DNA from: Woeseia sp.
GTDB taxonomy: Bacteria; Pseudomonadota; Gammaproteobacteria; Steroidobacterales; Woeseiaceae
Direction: 5' to 3'
Length of the DNA: 64,000 bases
Assembly: GCA_021773015.1 (NCBI GenBank)
Contig: JAJFKW010000001.1
Location: 2,649,305-2,713,304 of the forward strand
Below are positions 28,766 through 37,693 of this stretch, piece by piece. The position numbers were made by a program, and so were the translations under genes. Each line of letters starts with the position of its first letter. The stretch's first letter is position 1. The notes below the pieces were generated by a model. The model was not told the DNA's origin, ran no database searches, and saw nothing but the letters and a program-made list of their open reading frames with translations.

Positions 28766-29863
28766 TTACAGCCGCATGGGCATAACGACATACTTGCAAT
28801 CGTCTTTTTCTGGCTCTCGTAGCAGGCAGCTGGAGTTACCATCCACTACGGAAAGGACAACCTCCGACGATTCAACCGCATTCAATGCATCTAGCAGATA
28901 ATTCACGTTGAAGCCAATTTCCAAATCATCACCGTCATAGCTCACCTCGAGCTCTTCTTCCGCTTCCTCCTGCTCCGGATTGTGCGCTTGCAATAACACC
29001 ACACCATCACGAATCATCAACCGGATACCGCGATATTTTTCATTCGACAATATCGCCGTCCGTTGCAACGCACCCCGTAACGTCTCCCGATCAGCTACCA
29101 GTTTGTTTTCAGCTTCTTGCGGGATCACCCGGTCATATTCCGGGAAACGGCCATCAATCAGCTTAGATGTGAAACGGTTGCCATCTACCTCTAATCGAAT
29201 GTGGTTTGCGGCTAAGTCAAGCTTTACCGAACCCTCGCCAGTCAGCAGCCGTTGTAACTCCAAAACACCCTTTCGCGGCACTATTACCTGCTGCTCCGGC
29301 AGCTTCGCACCATCCATCGCAATCTGACAAAGCGCCAACCGGTGCCCATCGGTCGCCACCGCGCGCAGATACTTCGGACCCGTTTCCAACAATAAGCCGT
29401 TCAAATAATACCGAACGTCTTGTTGCGCCATCGAAAAGTGCGTTTTCTCTAAGAGACGAAGCAGGTCGCTTTGCGCAACCTCTATGCTCTGATTAGCACT
29501 AATATCTTCTACGGTTGGATATTCCGATGCCGGCAACGTCATCAAACTAAATTTGCTGCGACCCGAATTAACCGCCACTTTATCGCCAACCAGCGAAATG
29601 CCGATCTCAGCCTTTTCTGGCAACGCCCGGCAAATATCCAGCAGCTTTCTCCCAGGCACCGTGATCTCACCATCTGCTGCAACCTCGACGGAAGCAGAAG
29701 CGACCAACTCAACCTCAAGATCTGTCGCTGTGACCGACAGCTCACCCTTGCGAGCAACTAACAACACGTTAGCCAGTATCGGCATTGTCTGACGACGCTC
29801 AACAACGCCCATTACGGCTTGTAGTGGTTTGAGTAATGTCTCTCGTGTCGCGCTTAACTTCAT
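28766..29863 (-). CDS. dnaN: DNA polymerase III beta sliding clamp
   Basis: A 365-residue ring-forming clamp. The N-terminal MKLSATRETLLKPLQAVMGVVERRQTMPILANVLL and the C-terminal VVMPMRL are diagnostic; the latter forms part of the hydrophobic peptide-binding pocket. I choose the ATG at 29863, preceded by AGGTGG, rather than a GTG three codons upstream. It lies between the candidate origin and recF. Three copies of the clamp fold are evident by length. Confidence 0.98.
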   Translation of the reverse strand: MKLSATRETLLKPLQAVMGVVERRQTMPILANVLLVARKGELSVTATDLEVELVASASVEVAADGEITVPGRKLLDICRALPEKAEIGISLVGDKVAVNSGRSKFSLMTLPASEYPTVEDISANQSIEVAQSDLLRLLEKTHFSMAQQDVRYYLNGLLLETGPKYLRAVATDGHRLALCQIAMDGAKLPEQQVIVPRKGVLELQRLLTGEGSVKLDLAANHIRLEVDGNRFTSKLIDGRFPEYDRVIPQEAENKLVADRETLRGALQRTAILSNEKYRGIRLMIRDGVVLLQAHNPEQEEAEEELEVSYDGDDLEIGFNVNYLLDALNAVESSEVVLSVVDGNSSCLLREPEKDDCKYVVMPMRL

Positions 29864-29929
29864 GAAACCCACCTGTTAATAAATATTGGAAATAAATCTC
29901 TTTTTATTATTATTAAGGCACCGAGCACT

Positions 29930-29938
29930 TGTGCATAA
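29930..29938 (-). other. DnaA box, one mismatch
   Basis: TGTGCATAA is the complement of TTATGCACA, a recognised single-mismatch variant of TTATCCACA. It borders the AT-rich segment. Confidence 0.6.
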
Positions 29939-30027
29939 CTAAAAAAACACTATATAAAACAACACACTCGGAGCAGAAATAAAGACCTGTTAGTTGTTTG
30001 CCAAACACCTGTATCTTGTGGGCGACC

Positions 30028-30036
30028 TGTGGATAA
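30028..30036 (-). other. DnaA box, perfect
   Basis: TGTGGATAA is the exact complement of the consensus DnaA box TTATCCACA. It faces the box at 30063. Confidence 0.85.
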
Positions 30037-30062
30037 AAAACCGACCGAATTTTCTCTACATG

Positions 30063-30071
30063 TTATCCACA
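30063..30071 (+). other. DnaA box, perfect
   Basis: TTATCCACA, exact consensus. A weaker match (ATACCCACA, two mismatches) lies at 30085-30093. Confidence 0.85.
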
Positions 30072-30103
30072 AGTAAATACTGGCATACCCACATTACCGA
30101 AAA

Positions 30104-31441
30104 CTATCCGGTCAATGTTCTTAATAAATTCAAATAATCGTCGTCGACACGTTTTTCAACTTCACGTAAAGATGCAATTCGCCTGCAGCCGTGTAAGACA
30201 GTTGTGTGATCGCGCCCGCCGAAGGCATCGCCGATCTCCGGCAAGCTGTGATTCGTGAGCTCCTTCGCTAACGCCATTGCAACTTGCCGTGGTCGCGCGA
30301 TCGAACGTGTTCGGCGCTTCGACAACAAATCCGCGACGCGAAGTTTATAATAGTCAGCCACCGTCTTTTGAATATTTTCGATCGACACAAGCCGATCCTG
30401 CATTGCCAGCAGATCACGCAAGGCTTCTTTGGCAAAGTCTAGACTGATCGGCCTGCCGGTGAATTGCGCATTGGCCATCACCCGATGCAACGCCCCCTCC
30501 AACTCACGCACATTCGAGCGAATACGTTTGGCAATGAAAAAAGCAACCTCCTCAGGGAGATCTACCGCCTCTCCTTCCGCTTTGCTCATCAAAATGGCCA
30601 CCGACGTCTCTAGCTCCGGAGGTTCTATAGCGACCGTAAGGCCCCAACCGAAGCGAGACTTCAACCGCTCTTCAAGCCCGTTGACCTCTTTCGGATAGCG
30701 ATCGCAAGTTAAAACAATTTGCCGTTGGCCTTCCAACAACGCATTGAATGTATGGAAGAACTCTTCTTGAGAACGCTCTTTCCCAGCAAAAAATTGAATA
30801 TCGTCAATAAACAGCGCATCCAAAGAACGGTATGATCGCTTGAAATCTGAAATCGTATTGTGCTGTAAGCCACGGACCATATCCCCGACAAACCTTTCGG
30901 AGTGGACGTAACTTACTTTTGCCCCAGCGTTTCTTTGCAGCATTGAAGCACCGATAGCTTGCATCAAATGCGTTTTGCCTAAGCCCACGCCGCCATAAAT
31001 AAACAGCGGGTTGTATGACTTGCCGGGGTTTTCACCAACCTGGGATGCCGCTGCGCGCGCCAACTGATTGCTCTTGCCCTCTACGAAATTGTCAAATGTA
31101 AAAAGCGGATTTAGCCCGCTACTTTTTGCTCTGGCAGATGTCGGCAAAACAGCCGCATTTACTCGTGGGGCAACCGCTGTCACGACGGGCGCCTCCCTGG
31201 ACCCCACCTGCACGATTACCTGAACCTCCGGGCCAGCAATGTCATGCAGGCGCGTCATGTAGTGCTCCTCCAACCACTCCACGACAAACCGGTTGGGCGC
31301 GAGCAATCTAAGCGTTTGCCCATCCTGCACGGCTTGCAAGGGGCGAATCCACGTATTAAACCGCTGCTCGGGCAGCTCCGCTTGCAGTTCGCGGACGCAT
31401 CGGTTCCACAGTGAATTGTCGACGTGCAACGGGATCCCCAC
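30104..31441 (-). CDS. dnaA: Chromosomal replication initiator DnaA
   Basis: A 445-residue initiator ATPase with a GTG start. Domain I begins [25 protein letters not shown]. The AAA+ domain carries Walker [17 protein letters not shown] and Walker [23 protein letters not shown]. The DNA-binding domain IV shows [41 protein letters not shown] (in part), whose last stretch reads the DnaA box. The domain II linker is short (about residues 80-110). It transcribes towards the candidate origin and dnaN. Confidence 0.98.
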   Translation of the reverse strand: MGIPLHVDNSLWNRCVRELQAELPEQRFNTWIRPLQAVQDGQTLRLLAPNRFVVEWLEEHYMTRLHDIAGPEVQVIVQVGSREAPVVTAVAPRVNAAVLPTSARAKSSGLNPLFTFDNFVEGKSNQLARAAASQVGENPGKSYNPLFIYGGVGLGKTHLMQAIGASMLQRNAGAKVSYVHSERFVGDMVRGLQHNTISDFKRSYRSLDALFIDDIQFFAGKERSQEEFFHTFNALLEGQRQIVLTCDRYPKEVNGLEERLKSRFGWGLTVAIEPPELETSVAILMSKAEGEAVDLPEEVAFFIAKRIRSNVRELEGALHRVMANAQFTGRPISLDFAKEALRDLLAMQDRLVSIENIQKTVADYYKLRVADLLSKRRTRSIARPRQVAMALAKELTNHSLPEIGDAFGGRDHTTVLHGCRRIASLREVEKRVDDDYLNLLRTLTG

Positions 31442-31549
31442 TTAAGCAGGTGTTTTTCAAAGAGGTAGATCGCGCAGTCTATAACGTCTCAATAGCCTTC
31501 GCCAGACATCACAGCGAGCAAACTTGTAAATGAATCGCGAGCAACTCTA

Positions 31550-31578
31550 TTGACAGTAAAACCGCCCCCGCGTACTCT
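31550..31578 (+). promoter_or_regulatory. Probable sigma-70 promoter of rpmH-rnpA-yidC
   Basis: TTGACA (31550-31555, perfect -35) is followed after 17 bp by TACTCT (31573-31578). The -10 matches at three positions. It lies about 58 bp before rpmH. A small hairpin CCGGC...GCCGG (31581-31599) falls in the leader. Bases 31442-31549, upstream of dnaA, show no further clear element. Confidence 0.6.
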
Positions 31579-31635
31579 TGCCGGCTTTCTTTTGGCCGGA
31601 CATTTAGTAACCGGCACACATGCAGGTTCAAGGCC

Positions 31636-31770
31636 ATGAAACGCACATTTCAGCCCAGCAAAATCAAGCGAGCTCGGACCCACGGGTTCAGAGCGCGGAT
31701 GGCAACCAAGGCGGGACGCTTAATCCTAAAGCGGCGCCGAGCTAAAGGCCGCGCGCAGCTTTCGCCCTGA
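31636..31770 (+). CDS. rpmH: 50S ribosomal protein L34
   Basis: A 44-residue basic ribosomal protein, too short for most automated cut-offs. The translation begins [20 protein letters not shown] and continues [24 protein letters not shown], matching L34 along its whole length. AAGG precedes the ATG at short spacing. It is in the universal order rpmH, rnpA, yidC next to dnaA, oriented away from it. Confidence 0.98.
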   Translation: MKRTFQPSKIKRARTHGFRARMATKAGRLILKRRRAKGRAQLSP

Positions 31771-31829
31771 TAAGGCGATTGCGCAACCGACCACTCCGGC
31801 AACGCAAACCCATTCGGTGAGATAAGGCA

Positions 31830-32186
31830 ATGGCGAGCTTGCGGCTTTCAAGAGTTTGCCGCATGCGCGATGCTGCTACGTACGGTCGTGTTTTTGCGAA
31901 AGCAAAACGCAGCAAAGACGGATTGTTTACCGTGCTGTATAGGAAGAACGGTGAACAACATGGGCGACTTGGCTTAGCAGTCTCGAAAAAAAACTGCCGC
32001 TTGGCCTGTCGGCGAAATCGCATTAAGCGAATTATAAGAGAGTCTTTCAGGCATCATCAGGCCTCGCTTGTCGGAATAGACATCGTTGTGTTGAATCAAT
32101 CGGCGACCAGTCAAGCCGATAATCGCTTGTTGCGTCAAAGCCTTGAAGCGCATTGGCGGCGGTGTTGTGCGAACGAGCCGGTATAA
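31830..32186 (+). CDS. rnpA: Ribonuclease P protein component
   Basis: A 118-residue basic protein subunit of RNase P, which matures tRNA 5' ends. The RNR signature is present as CRRNRIKRIIRESFR, with LGLAVSKKNCRLA preceding it. The ATG is preceded by AAGG and by in-frame stops. It lies 59 bp after rpmH. The yidD gene that usually follows or overlaps rnpA is missing: only 15 bp separate the TAA from yidC. Confidence 0.96.
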   Translation: MASLRLSRVCRMRDAATYGRVFAKAKRSKDGLFTVLYRKNGEQHGRLGLAVSKKNCRLACRRNRIKRIIRESFRHHQASLVGIDIVVLNQSATSQADNRLLRQSLEAHWRRCCANEPV

Positions 32187-32201
32187 GGACTTGAGGACTT
32201 A

Positions 32202-33905
32202 ATGGACAATCAAAGACTGCTTGTTTGGGCCGCGTTTGGCCTGTTGGCATTCATGACTTATCAAACCTGGCTTTTGGATAACGCACCAAAGCCGGCGGAA
32301 ATCCAAGAGCAGACGACGAACGCAACAAACGGCCTGGCGCCTCCAGACGCCTCGTTACCGAGCCTGCCGGTCGGAGGCGATGAGTCAGTACCGAGTTTGC
32401 AGTCCGAGGCACCCAGCGTTTCGATTGGACCGCCGGGCTCGACAACTGAGACTCCCTCTCGAGCACAAACGATCCACGTCGATACCGACGTTTTTTCTCT
32501 AGAAATCAGCTTAGCTGGCGGCGTTATCGAAGGAGCGAAACTTAAACAATACCCGGTCGCAAAAGATCAACCGGATACATTGATTCAACTGTTGAGCAAC
32601 GGCGAACGACGCTTCGCCTCGCTGCAAAGCGGTCTTATCGCCGACGAGTCGGACGACGAAGCGTATTTTAATGCGCTGCTGACAGCGGACCAAAGCGAAT
32701 ATCGGCTCGATAGCAACGACGAACTGCTTGTTTCGCTGAACTGGCGGGGCGTAAGCGGCGTGCGTGTCGAAAAGCGTCTTCGATTTACGCGCGGCAGCTA
32801 TCGAATTGACGTCGAACACATTGTAACCAATGGCAGCGACAGCAACTGGCGGGCAGCCTCCTACGACGTGCTTAAGCGCCACGCAGAGGCCGGCGAACGA
32901 TCAATGTTCGATGTCGATAGCTATTCATTCGACGGCATGATCGTCTATGACGGCAGCAAATCAGAAAAACTTGACTACGATGATCTGCTTGACGGTCCAT
33001 TTCAAAGCCAGGCCGCCAACGGTTGGCTTGCGGGTATTGAGCATCACTTTCTGAGCGCGATTGTTCCTCAGGACGGGGAGAGTTACCGCTATGACGTTAG
33101 TGTGCGTAGCGGCCGCGCCAAAGCAAGCGCATTCGGCCCGGCGGTTTCGGTGCCGCCCGGTGGGCAACATACATTCACAACAACGCTTTTCGTTGGCCCA
33201 AAATTACAAAGCCAACTTGAAGAGATTGCGCCAAAATTAACGTTGACGGTCGACTATGGAATTCTCACTCTGTTGTCGAACCCGTTGTTCTGGTTGCTCA
33301 GCAAAGTTTTTAGTTTCGTCGCCAACTGGGGCGTCGCAATCATCCTGGTAACGGTGCTCATCAAGGCGGCATTTTATAAGCTGACCGAGAAGAGCGGTCG
33401 CTCAATGGCGAAGATGCGCGAAATTCAGCCGCGTATGAAAGCACTGCAAGATCGTTACAAGGATGATAAGCAACAACTAAGCCAGGCCATGATGGAGTTG
33501 TATAAGCGGGAAAAAGTTAATCCGGCTGCGGGCTGTTTGCCAATACTCATCCAGATGCCATTCTTTCTGGCGTTTTATTGGGTGCTCCTGGAAAGCGTAG
33601 AGATGCGGCAAGCGCCGTTTGCACTATGGATAACGGATCTCTCATCCAGAGACCCCTATTTCATCTTGCCGCTGATCATGGGCGCAGCAATGCTGTTTCA
33701 ACAAAAACTGAATCCAGCGCCGGCAGACCCCGTGCAAGCGAAAGTGATGCAAATCATGCCGATCATGTTTACCGGCTTTTTCGCATTTTTCCCATCCGGA
33801 TTGGTGCTGTACTGGGTAACCAACACGCTGCTTTCCATTGCGCAACAGTGGTATGTCAACAAAGTCGTCGAGCAAGAGCGCATTGACCGAAAAGGCAAGA
33901 AGTAA
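32202..33905 (+). CDS. yidC: Membrane protein insertase YidC
   Basis: A 567-residue inner-membrane insertase of the Oxa1 family. It has an N-terminal anchor (about 6-22), a long low-complexity linker, the large periplasmic P1 beta domain (about 90-345), and a C-terminal five-helix core (GWGVAIILVTVLIKAAFYKLTEKSGRS onwards) with MRQ-containing loops KMREIQPRMKALQDRYKDDKQQLSQAMMELYKREKVNP. The hydrophilic-groove Arg lies in the first core helix region. The tail is short and basic. GAGG precedes the ATG. Confidence 0.97.
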   Translation: MDNQRLLVWAAFGLLAFMTYQTWLLDNAPKPAEIQEQTTNATNGLAPPDASLPSLPVGGDESVPSLQSEAPSVSIGPPGSTTETPSRAQTIHVDTDVFSLEISLAGGVIEGAKLKQYPVAKDQPDTLIQLLSNGERRFASLQSGLIADESDDEAYFNALLTADQSEYRLDSNDELLVSLNWRGVSGVRVEKRLRFTRGSYRIDVEHIVTNGSDSNWRAASYDVLKRHAEAGERSMFDVDSYSFDGMIVYDGSKSEKLDYDDLLDGPFQSQAANGWLAGIEHHFLSAIVPQDGESYRYDVSVRSGRAKASAFGPAVSVPPGGQHTFTTTLFVGPKLQSQLEEIAPKLTLTVDYGILTLLSNPLFWLLSKVFSFVANWGVAIILVTVLIKAAFYKLTEKSGRSMAKMREIQPRMKALQDRYKDDKQQLSQAMMELYKREKVNPAAGCLPILIQMPFFLAFYWVLLESVEMRQAPFALWITDLSSRDPYFILPLIMGAAMLFQQKLNPAPADPVQAKVMQIMPIMFTGFFAFFPSGLVLYWVTNTLLSIAQQWYVNKVVEQERIDRKGKK

Positions 33906-33997
33906 ACAAGGTGCCAATACAGATCGTCACCGAGCAACGCGATTAGGCAGCTACCACGACGGCGTGCTGGTAGACGAAGATAGGGTCGGAGCAGCAG

Positions 33998-35359
33998 GTG
34001 AACGCAGCGCAAAACTCAGTAGTCGATACCATCGTCGCCGAGGCGACACCGAAGGGTGCGGGTGGCGTGAGCATTGTTCGCCTCTCCGGAGCAAACGCCG
34101 CAGAGATTGGCGCAGCCATCGTTGGCGAATTGCCAAAACCGCGGCGCGCGACCGTCGCGACATTTCGTGACTCCGCCGGCGAGCAAATCGATCACGGAGT
34201 CGCGGTATATTTTCCCGCGCCGAACTCATTCACCGGCGAACACGTATTCGAACTGCATGGGCACGGCAGCGTGCAGGTGGTCGCGCGGCTCCTGCAAACC
34301 GCTTTCCAGCTCGGTGCTCGTCTAGCGGAACCCGGCGAGTTCTCCAAGCGGGCATTCCTGAATGAGAAACTCGATCTTGTTCAAGCAGAAGCTATAGCGG
34401 ACCTCATCGAAAGCGGTTCTCAACAAGCAGCGCGTGCGGCGCTACGCTCGCTCAGCGGAAAGTTTTCAGCAGCAGTGACGGCCTTACAAGCACTGTTGAT
34501 TGGTTTGCGAATGCATGTAGAGGCGGCGCTGGACTTTCCCGAAGAAGAAATTGATTTTCTATCTGATGAATTGCTGCAGAAGAAAATTGCAGACTGCGCA
34601 ACGACGTTCGACGATATTCAAGAGCGCGCCAAATACGGGCGCGTTCTAAGAGACGGGCTGCAGATTGTCATTGTCGGTCGGCCGAACGCCGGCAAGTCGA
34701 GTTTGCTTAACCTGTTGAGCGGCAACAATGCTGCGATTGTTACCGATGTCGCTGGAACAACTCGGGACATTCTTCGTGAGCGCATCGACCTCGATGGCAT
34801 AGTCGTAGAGCTGGTTGACACTGCTGGTCTGCGCGAAAATCCGGATGCGATCGAAGCAGAGGGCATTCACCGTGCGCAAGTGGCGAGCCAACAGGCAGAC
34901 GCGATCATTTGGGTGCGTGATATTACCGCCGACAACGCATCCAGCTTGGCGGAGCTCGATGACGAGATCGATAGAGACGTCCCCGTTCTTCAATTGAGAA
35001 ACAAGATTGATCTGACAAACGACTTGCCGGGCATCGATTCTGGTGATGCATCGGTTATCAATATCTCTGCTAAAACGGGCGAAGGCGCCAACACATTGCG
35101 CGAGCGAATCAAAGCATTGGCAGGGTCCAGCGATCTTGGAGAGGGCGCGTTTACGGCGCGCCGCAGGCATCTCGATGCTTTGCGTCGCGCCAGACGGCAT
35201 TATGATGCAGGCAGGAGCGCGTTAGATCAGGATCGCTCAGGCGAGTTATTCGCAGAGGACTTACGTCTGGCACAACAAGCACTTAGCGAAATAACGGGAG
35301 AATTCAGCAGCGATGACTTGCTGGGCAAAATATTCTCCGAGTTTTGTATCGGTAAATAG
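33998..35359 (+). CDS. mnmE: tRNA modification GTPase MnmE
   Basis: A 453-residue GTPase that, with MnmG, makes 5-carboxymethylaminomethyluridine-type modifications at U34. The N-terminal folate-binding domain begins TIVAEATPKGAGGVSIVRLSG. The inserted G domain shows G1 GRPNAGKSSLLN, G2/G3 AGTTRD and DTAGLRE, and G4 NKID. The C-terminal CIGK motif (Cys450) is present. A GTG start with GGAG 10 bp upstream is used. mnmG lies 4.7 kb further on, not adjacent as in many genomes. Confidence 0.97.
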   Translation: MNAAQNSVVDTIVAEATPKGAGGVSIVRLSGANAAEIGAAIVGELPKPRRATVATFRDSAGEQIDHGVAVYFPAPNSFTGEHVFELHGHGSVQVVARLLQTAFQLGARLAEPGEFSKRAFLNEKLDLVQAEAIADLIESGSQQAARAALRSLSGKFSAAVTALQALLIGLRMHVEAALDFPEEEIDFLSDELLQKKIADCATTFDDIQERAKYGRVLRDGLQIVIVGRPNAGKSSLLNLLSGNNAAIVTDVAGTTRDILRERIDLDGIVVELVDTAGLRENPDAIEAEGIHRAQVASQQADAIIWVRDITADNASSLAELDDEIDRDVPVLQLRNKIDLTNDLPGIDSGDASVINISAKTGEGANTLRERIKALAGSSDLGEGAFTARRRHLDALRRARRHYDAGRSALDQDRSGELFAEDLRLAQQALSEITGEFSSDDLLGKIFSEFCIGK

Positions 35360-35375
35360 CTTACCCACACGCCGT

Positions 35376-36029
35376 CTAACGACTCGCGGCGGCGTATCTG
35401 CCGGTACCGTCCAGGCTAAATGCGGCCAGCAGTTTTTTTGCTTCCCGGCGCGCGCCGGTGACGACAAGTTTCTGACTATCCAGGGCCTTATTGAACGGCA
35501 AGGAGCCGGCAGCGAGTTCCCGGGCCACAGACTTACTCATGGCAACGGATACGAGGGGGTCCTTACAACGACCGCCGCTGACAGAAACCGTTGAACGGCC
35601 CTTCTCAATACAGAACGGCGCACCGTCAAGCTCGAACAGATACGAGCCGAAGAGCTCAACACCGCGTTCCGCGTCGTAGAGCGCGCGCAATGCAACCGCA
35701 TCCCACTCGGGTCGTGTCAATTTCTCGTCTTCTGCGGTTACGTTCAGCAAAAAGCCAAAGCGCACGGTTTCCCAGATAATAGGTTGTAGCGCCAAGCCCA
35801 ATTCCGTCAGTTCATAGCGGTTCGCTTTTTTGTCGATTAAACCGCGCCACTCCAGTTCTTTCAGGCGAGCCGCGAGCAGGTTCGTGCCGATTCCCGCCAA
35901 ATTGTCCAGCAATTCACCGTAGCGTTTCGGCCGGATCAATAACTCCCGAACAAGCAATAGAGTCCAGCGCTCGCCTATTACGTCGAGTGCATCCGCCAGG
36001 GCACAGTTTTGTTGATAGCTTCTTTTCAT
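35376..36029 (-). CDS. HxlR-family transcriptional regulator
   Basis: A 217-residue winged-helix regulator. The HxlR core is at residues 1-105: KRSYQQNCALADALDVIGERWTLLLVRELLIRPKRYGEL with a Cys at position 8, followed by LAARLKELEWRGLIDKK and YELTELGLAL. The C-terminal half (about 110-217) looks like an SCP2/sterol-carrier-like ligand or oligomerisation domain, which occurs in some HxlR relatives; this part is inference. It diverges from a small membrane-protein gene, with a palindrome in the 67-bp gap, so it probably regulates itself and that neighbour. Confidence 0.87.
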   Translation of the reverse strand: MKRSYQQNCALADALDVIGERWTLLLVRELLIRPKRYGELLDNLAGIGTNLLAARLKELEWRGLIDKKANRYELTELGLALQPIIWETVRFGFLLNVTAEDEKLTRPEWDAVALRALYDAERGVELFGSYLFELDGAPFCIEKGRSTVSVSGGRCKDPLVSVAMSKSVARELAAGSLPFNKALDSQKLVVTGARREAKKLLAAFSLDGTGRYAAASR

Positions 36030-36043
36030 TGACTTTAAAAAAG

Positions 36044-36059
36044 TATAGCAGTTACTATA
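36044..36059. promoter_or_regulatory. Possible operator between the HxlR regulator and membrane-protein genes
   Basis: TATAG-CAGTTA-CTATA is an inverted repeat with five-base arms in the AT-rich gap of two divergent genes. It also overlaps AGTA...TACT. Its location fits an HxlR operator. No experimental basis. Confidence 0.4.
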
Positions 36060-36096
36060 TAAAAATCAAGTAATGAGTAGAAACTGGAGATAACCA

Positions 36097-36504
36097 ATGA
36101 AAGACAAATTTACCACGAACGACTCGCGACTATTGTTTATCGCGCTAACGGCAAACGGGGTCTTTTCAACTCTTTCTGGACTAACGATGTTGCTGTTCTC
36201 CGGCGCACTAGCGAATCTAATCGGCTTATCAGAGCCGCGAATCCTGTTAGGGCTAGGGGTTGGACTATTGTTATTCGGCGGCAGCCTGTTACTGCATCGA
36301 TATCGAAACTCAGTACGCAAGAGTGAGGCCTACATCATTTCGTTGATGGATCTGTTCTGGGTTATTGGCAGTATCGTATTGGTCGTTGTTGCGCCGAGCA
36401 TTTTTAGTAGTGCTGGAATTGTCGTAGTTCTTGCGGTTGCTGCGGTCGTGCTAACGTTTTTCGAAATGCAGGCGCTTGCACTTTGGCGAATGCGTGCGAG
36501 CTAG
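36097..36504 (+). CDS. Small membrane protein, four predicted helices
   Basis: A 135-residue integral membrane protein with hydrophobic segments at about 14-37, 46-66, 81-101 and 103-125. I recognise no named family. It is divergently transcribed from the HxlR-type regulator and is the likely target of that regulator. Charged residues cluster in the loop HRYRNSVRKSEAY between helices two and three. The function is unknown. Confidence 0.72.
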   Translation: MKDKFTTNDSRLLFIALTANGVFSTLSGLTMLLFSGALANLIGLSEPRILLGLGVGLLLFGGSLLLHRYRNSVRKSEAYIISLMDLFWVIGSIVLVVVAPSIFSSAGIVVVLAVAAVVLTFFEMQALALWRMRAS

Positions 36505-36514
36505 GTCGCGGCGC

Positions 36515-37693
36515 TCAACCCAGAAGTCCTTCACGGCGGTACAAGCGTGCGCATAACAGCGCGCACAGCGCGCCTAGAAACAAAGTGCTGCTAACCGAAG
36601 TTGCTATGTCGAGAAAATTTAGGGGCTCATTCTTAATGAGACCAACCAGCAACAAGTGTTGGCTTAGCGAAGGCACGAGCATCAATTCCGTTGTCGAACG
36701 TACCATCAAAATACTAACAACGAGAATAGGCAGCGTCGGTGCGAGCAACACTACGCTGACCCAAGTTTGCGCTTCCTTGTAACTTCGAGTGAACGAGGCG
36801 ACGAGGGTCATCAGTGATGCTCCGAGCAAAGCGAACGGCAGCAGTAACAAAAATGCGATTACCGCCTGTGGAGCACCAAAATTCGGTGTCATGCCCAGTT
36901 CCTGCAAGGGCAAAAACCGCAGAACAAAAAAGAATGTCATTAAACTGAGCGATAGCGAAATTGCCATAAAAACGCAAGTCGCTAGAATCTTCCCGTAGAT
37001 CAAATGGTCGCGAACCACGGGTAAACACAACAACGGTTCTAAGGAGCCGCGCTCCCGTTCGCCAGCGGTTGCATCTATCGCCAAATTCATACCGCCGGTC
37101 AACAGCGCAAACAGAAAAAAGTAACTCAACATGCCGAGCAGAATCGCAGAGCGGCCACTCGGTGTGGAGACGTCTACCGTATCAATATTCAACGGCCGCA
37201 TAACGCCTGGACTGATACCTCTGGCAACGAGTCGCATGGACGCTATTTGCTGATTGTAGGTACGCAGCGCACGCAGTATGCGCCTGGACTCACGCTCTGC
37301 TTGTGTGTTTGCCTGATCGGAGACGACTTCAATGGTTGCCGGTATCGATGCGGCTATATCGTCACCAAAGTCATCCGGAATCACCAAAACCAGATCATTC
37401 TCACCGCTTTTAACCGCCTCAATTGCCTCCGCGCGCGACGCGGGCCCCTCAGTCGCGACAATATTCTCGCTCGCCAGAAAGCGCAGTAAATTGGGTGCGA
37501 ACTCTCTGCCGATAACAGGAACGGCGGTTTCGACCGATGCATCCGAAAGCGACTGCTTAACCGACAGATTGATCACAAACGCAAACAACACCGGACCAAA
37601 TATCGGACCCATGATCAGTGCGGACATCAAAGTGCGGCGATCACGAAAATTATCGATCACTTCCTTCCAAAAAACCGCACGAATGGCCGACAT
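36515..37693 (-). CDS. ABC-2 type transporter permease (NatB-like)
   Basis: A 392-residue membrane subunit of an ABC-2 exporter. The ATG at 37693 follows the ATPase gene in a TGATG overlap, so MSAIRAVFWKEVIDNFRDRRTL is the true start; the longer frame to 37762 is within the ATPase gene. An N-terminal helix (about 25-45) precedes a large extracytoplasmic domain (about 50-195), and five or so helices fill the C-terminal half. GERERGSLEPLLCLPVVRDHLIYGKIL is the conserved ABC-2 motif. The arrangement resembles NatB, a sodium-efflux permease, but the substrate is not predictable. Confidence 0.88.
   Translation of the reverse strand: MSAIRAVFWKEVIDNFRDRRTLMSALIMGPIFGPVLFAFVINLSVKQSLSDASVETAVPVIGREFAPNLLRFLASENIVATEGPASRAEAIEAVKSGENDLVLVIPDDFGDDIAASIPATIEVVSDQANTQAERESRRILRALRTYNQQIASMRLVARGISPGVMRPLNIDTVDVSTPSGRSAILLGMLSYFFLFALLTGGMNLAIDATAGERERGSLEPLLCLPVVRDHLIYGKILATCVFMAISLSLSLMTFFFVLRFLPLQELGMTPNFGAPQAVIAFLLLLPFALLGASLMTLVASFTRSYKEAQTWVSVVLLAPTLPILVVSILMVRSTTELMLVPSLSQHLLLVGLIKNEPLNFLDIATSVSSTLFLGALCALLCARLYRREGLLG

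Larger units (their letters stand above)
29864..30103. other. oriC: Candidate chromosomal replication origin (oriC)
   Basis: The 240-bp gap between dnaA and dnaN holds two perfect DnaA boxes in opposite orientation, one single-mismatch box and an AT-rich stretch (29876-29990, with TTTTTATTATTATTAA and CTATATAAAA) that would serve as the unwinding element. The gap upstream of dnaA has no such boxes. Gene orientation also switches here: dnaA-dnaN-recF-gyrB run left, rpmH onwards run right. Xanthomonadales are known to place oriC between dnaA and dnaN. The same boxes could alternatively serve dnaA/dnaN autoregulation. Confidence 0.7.
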
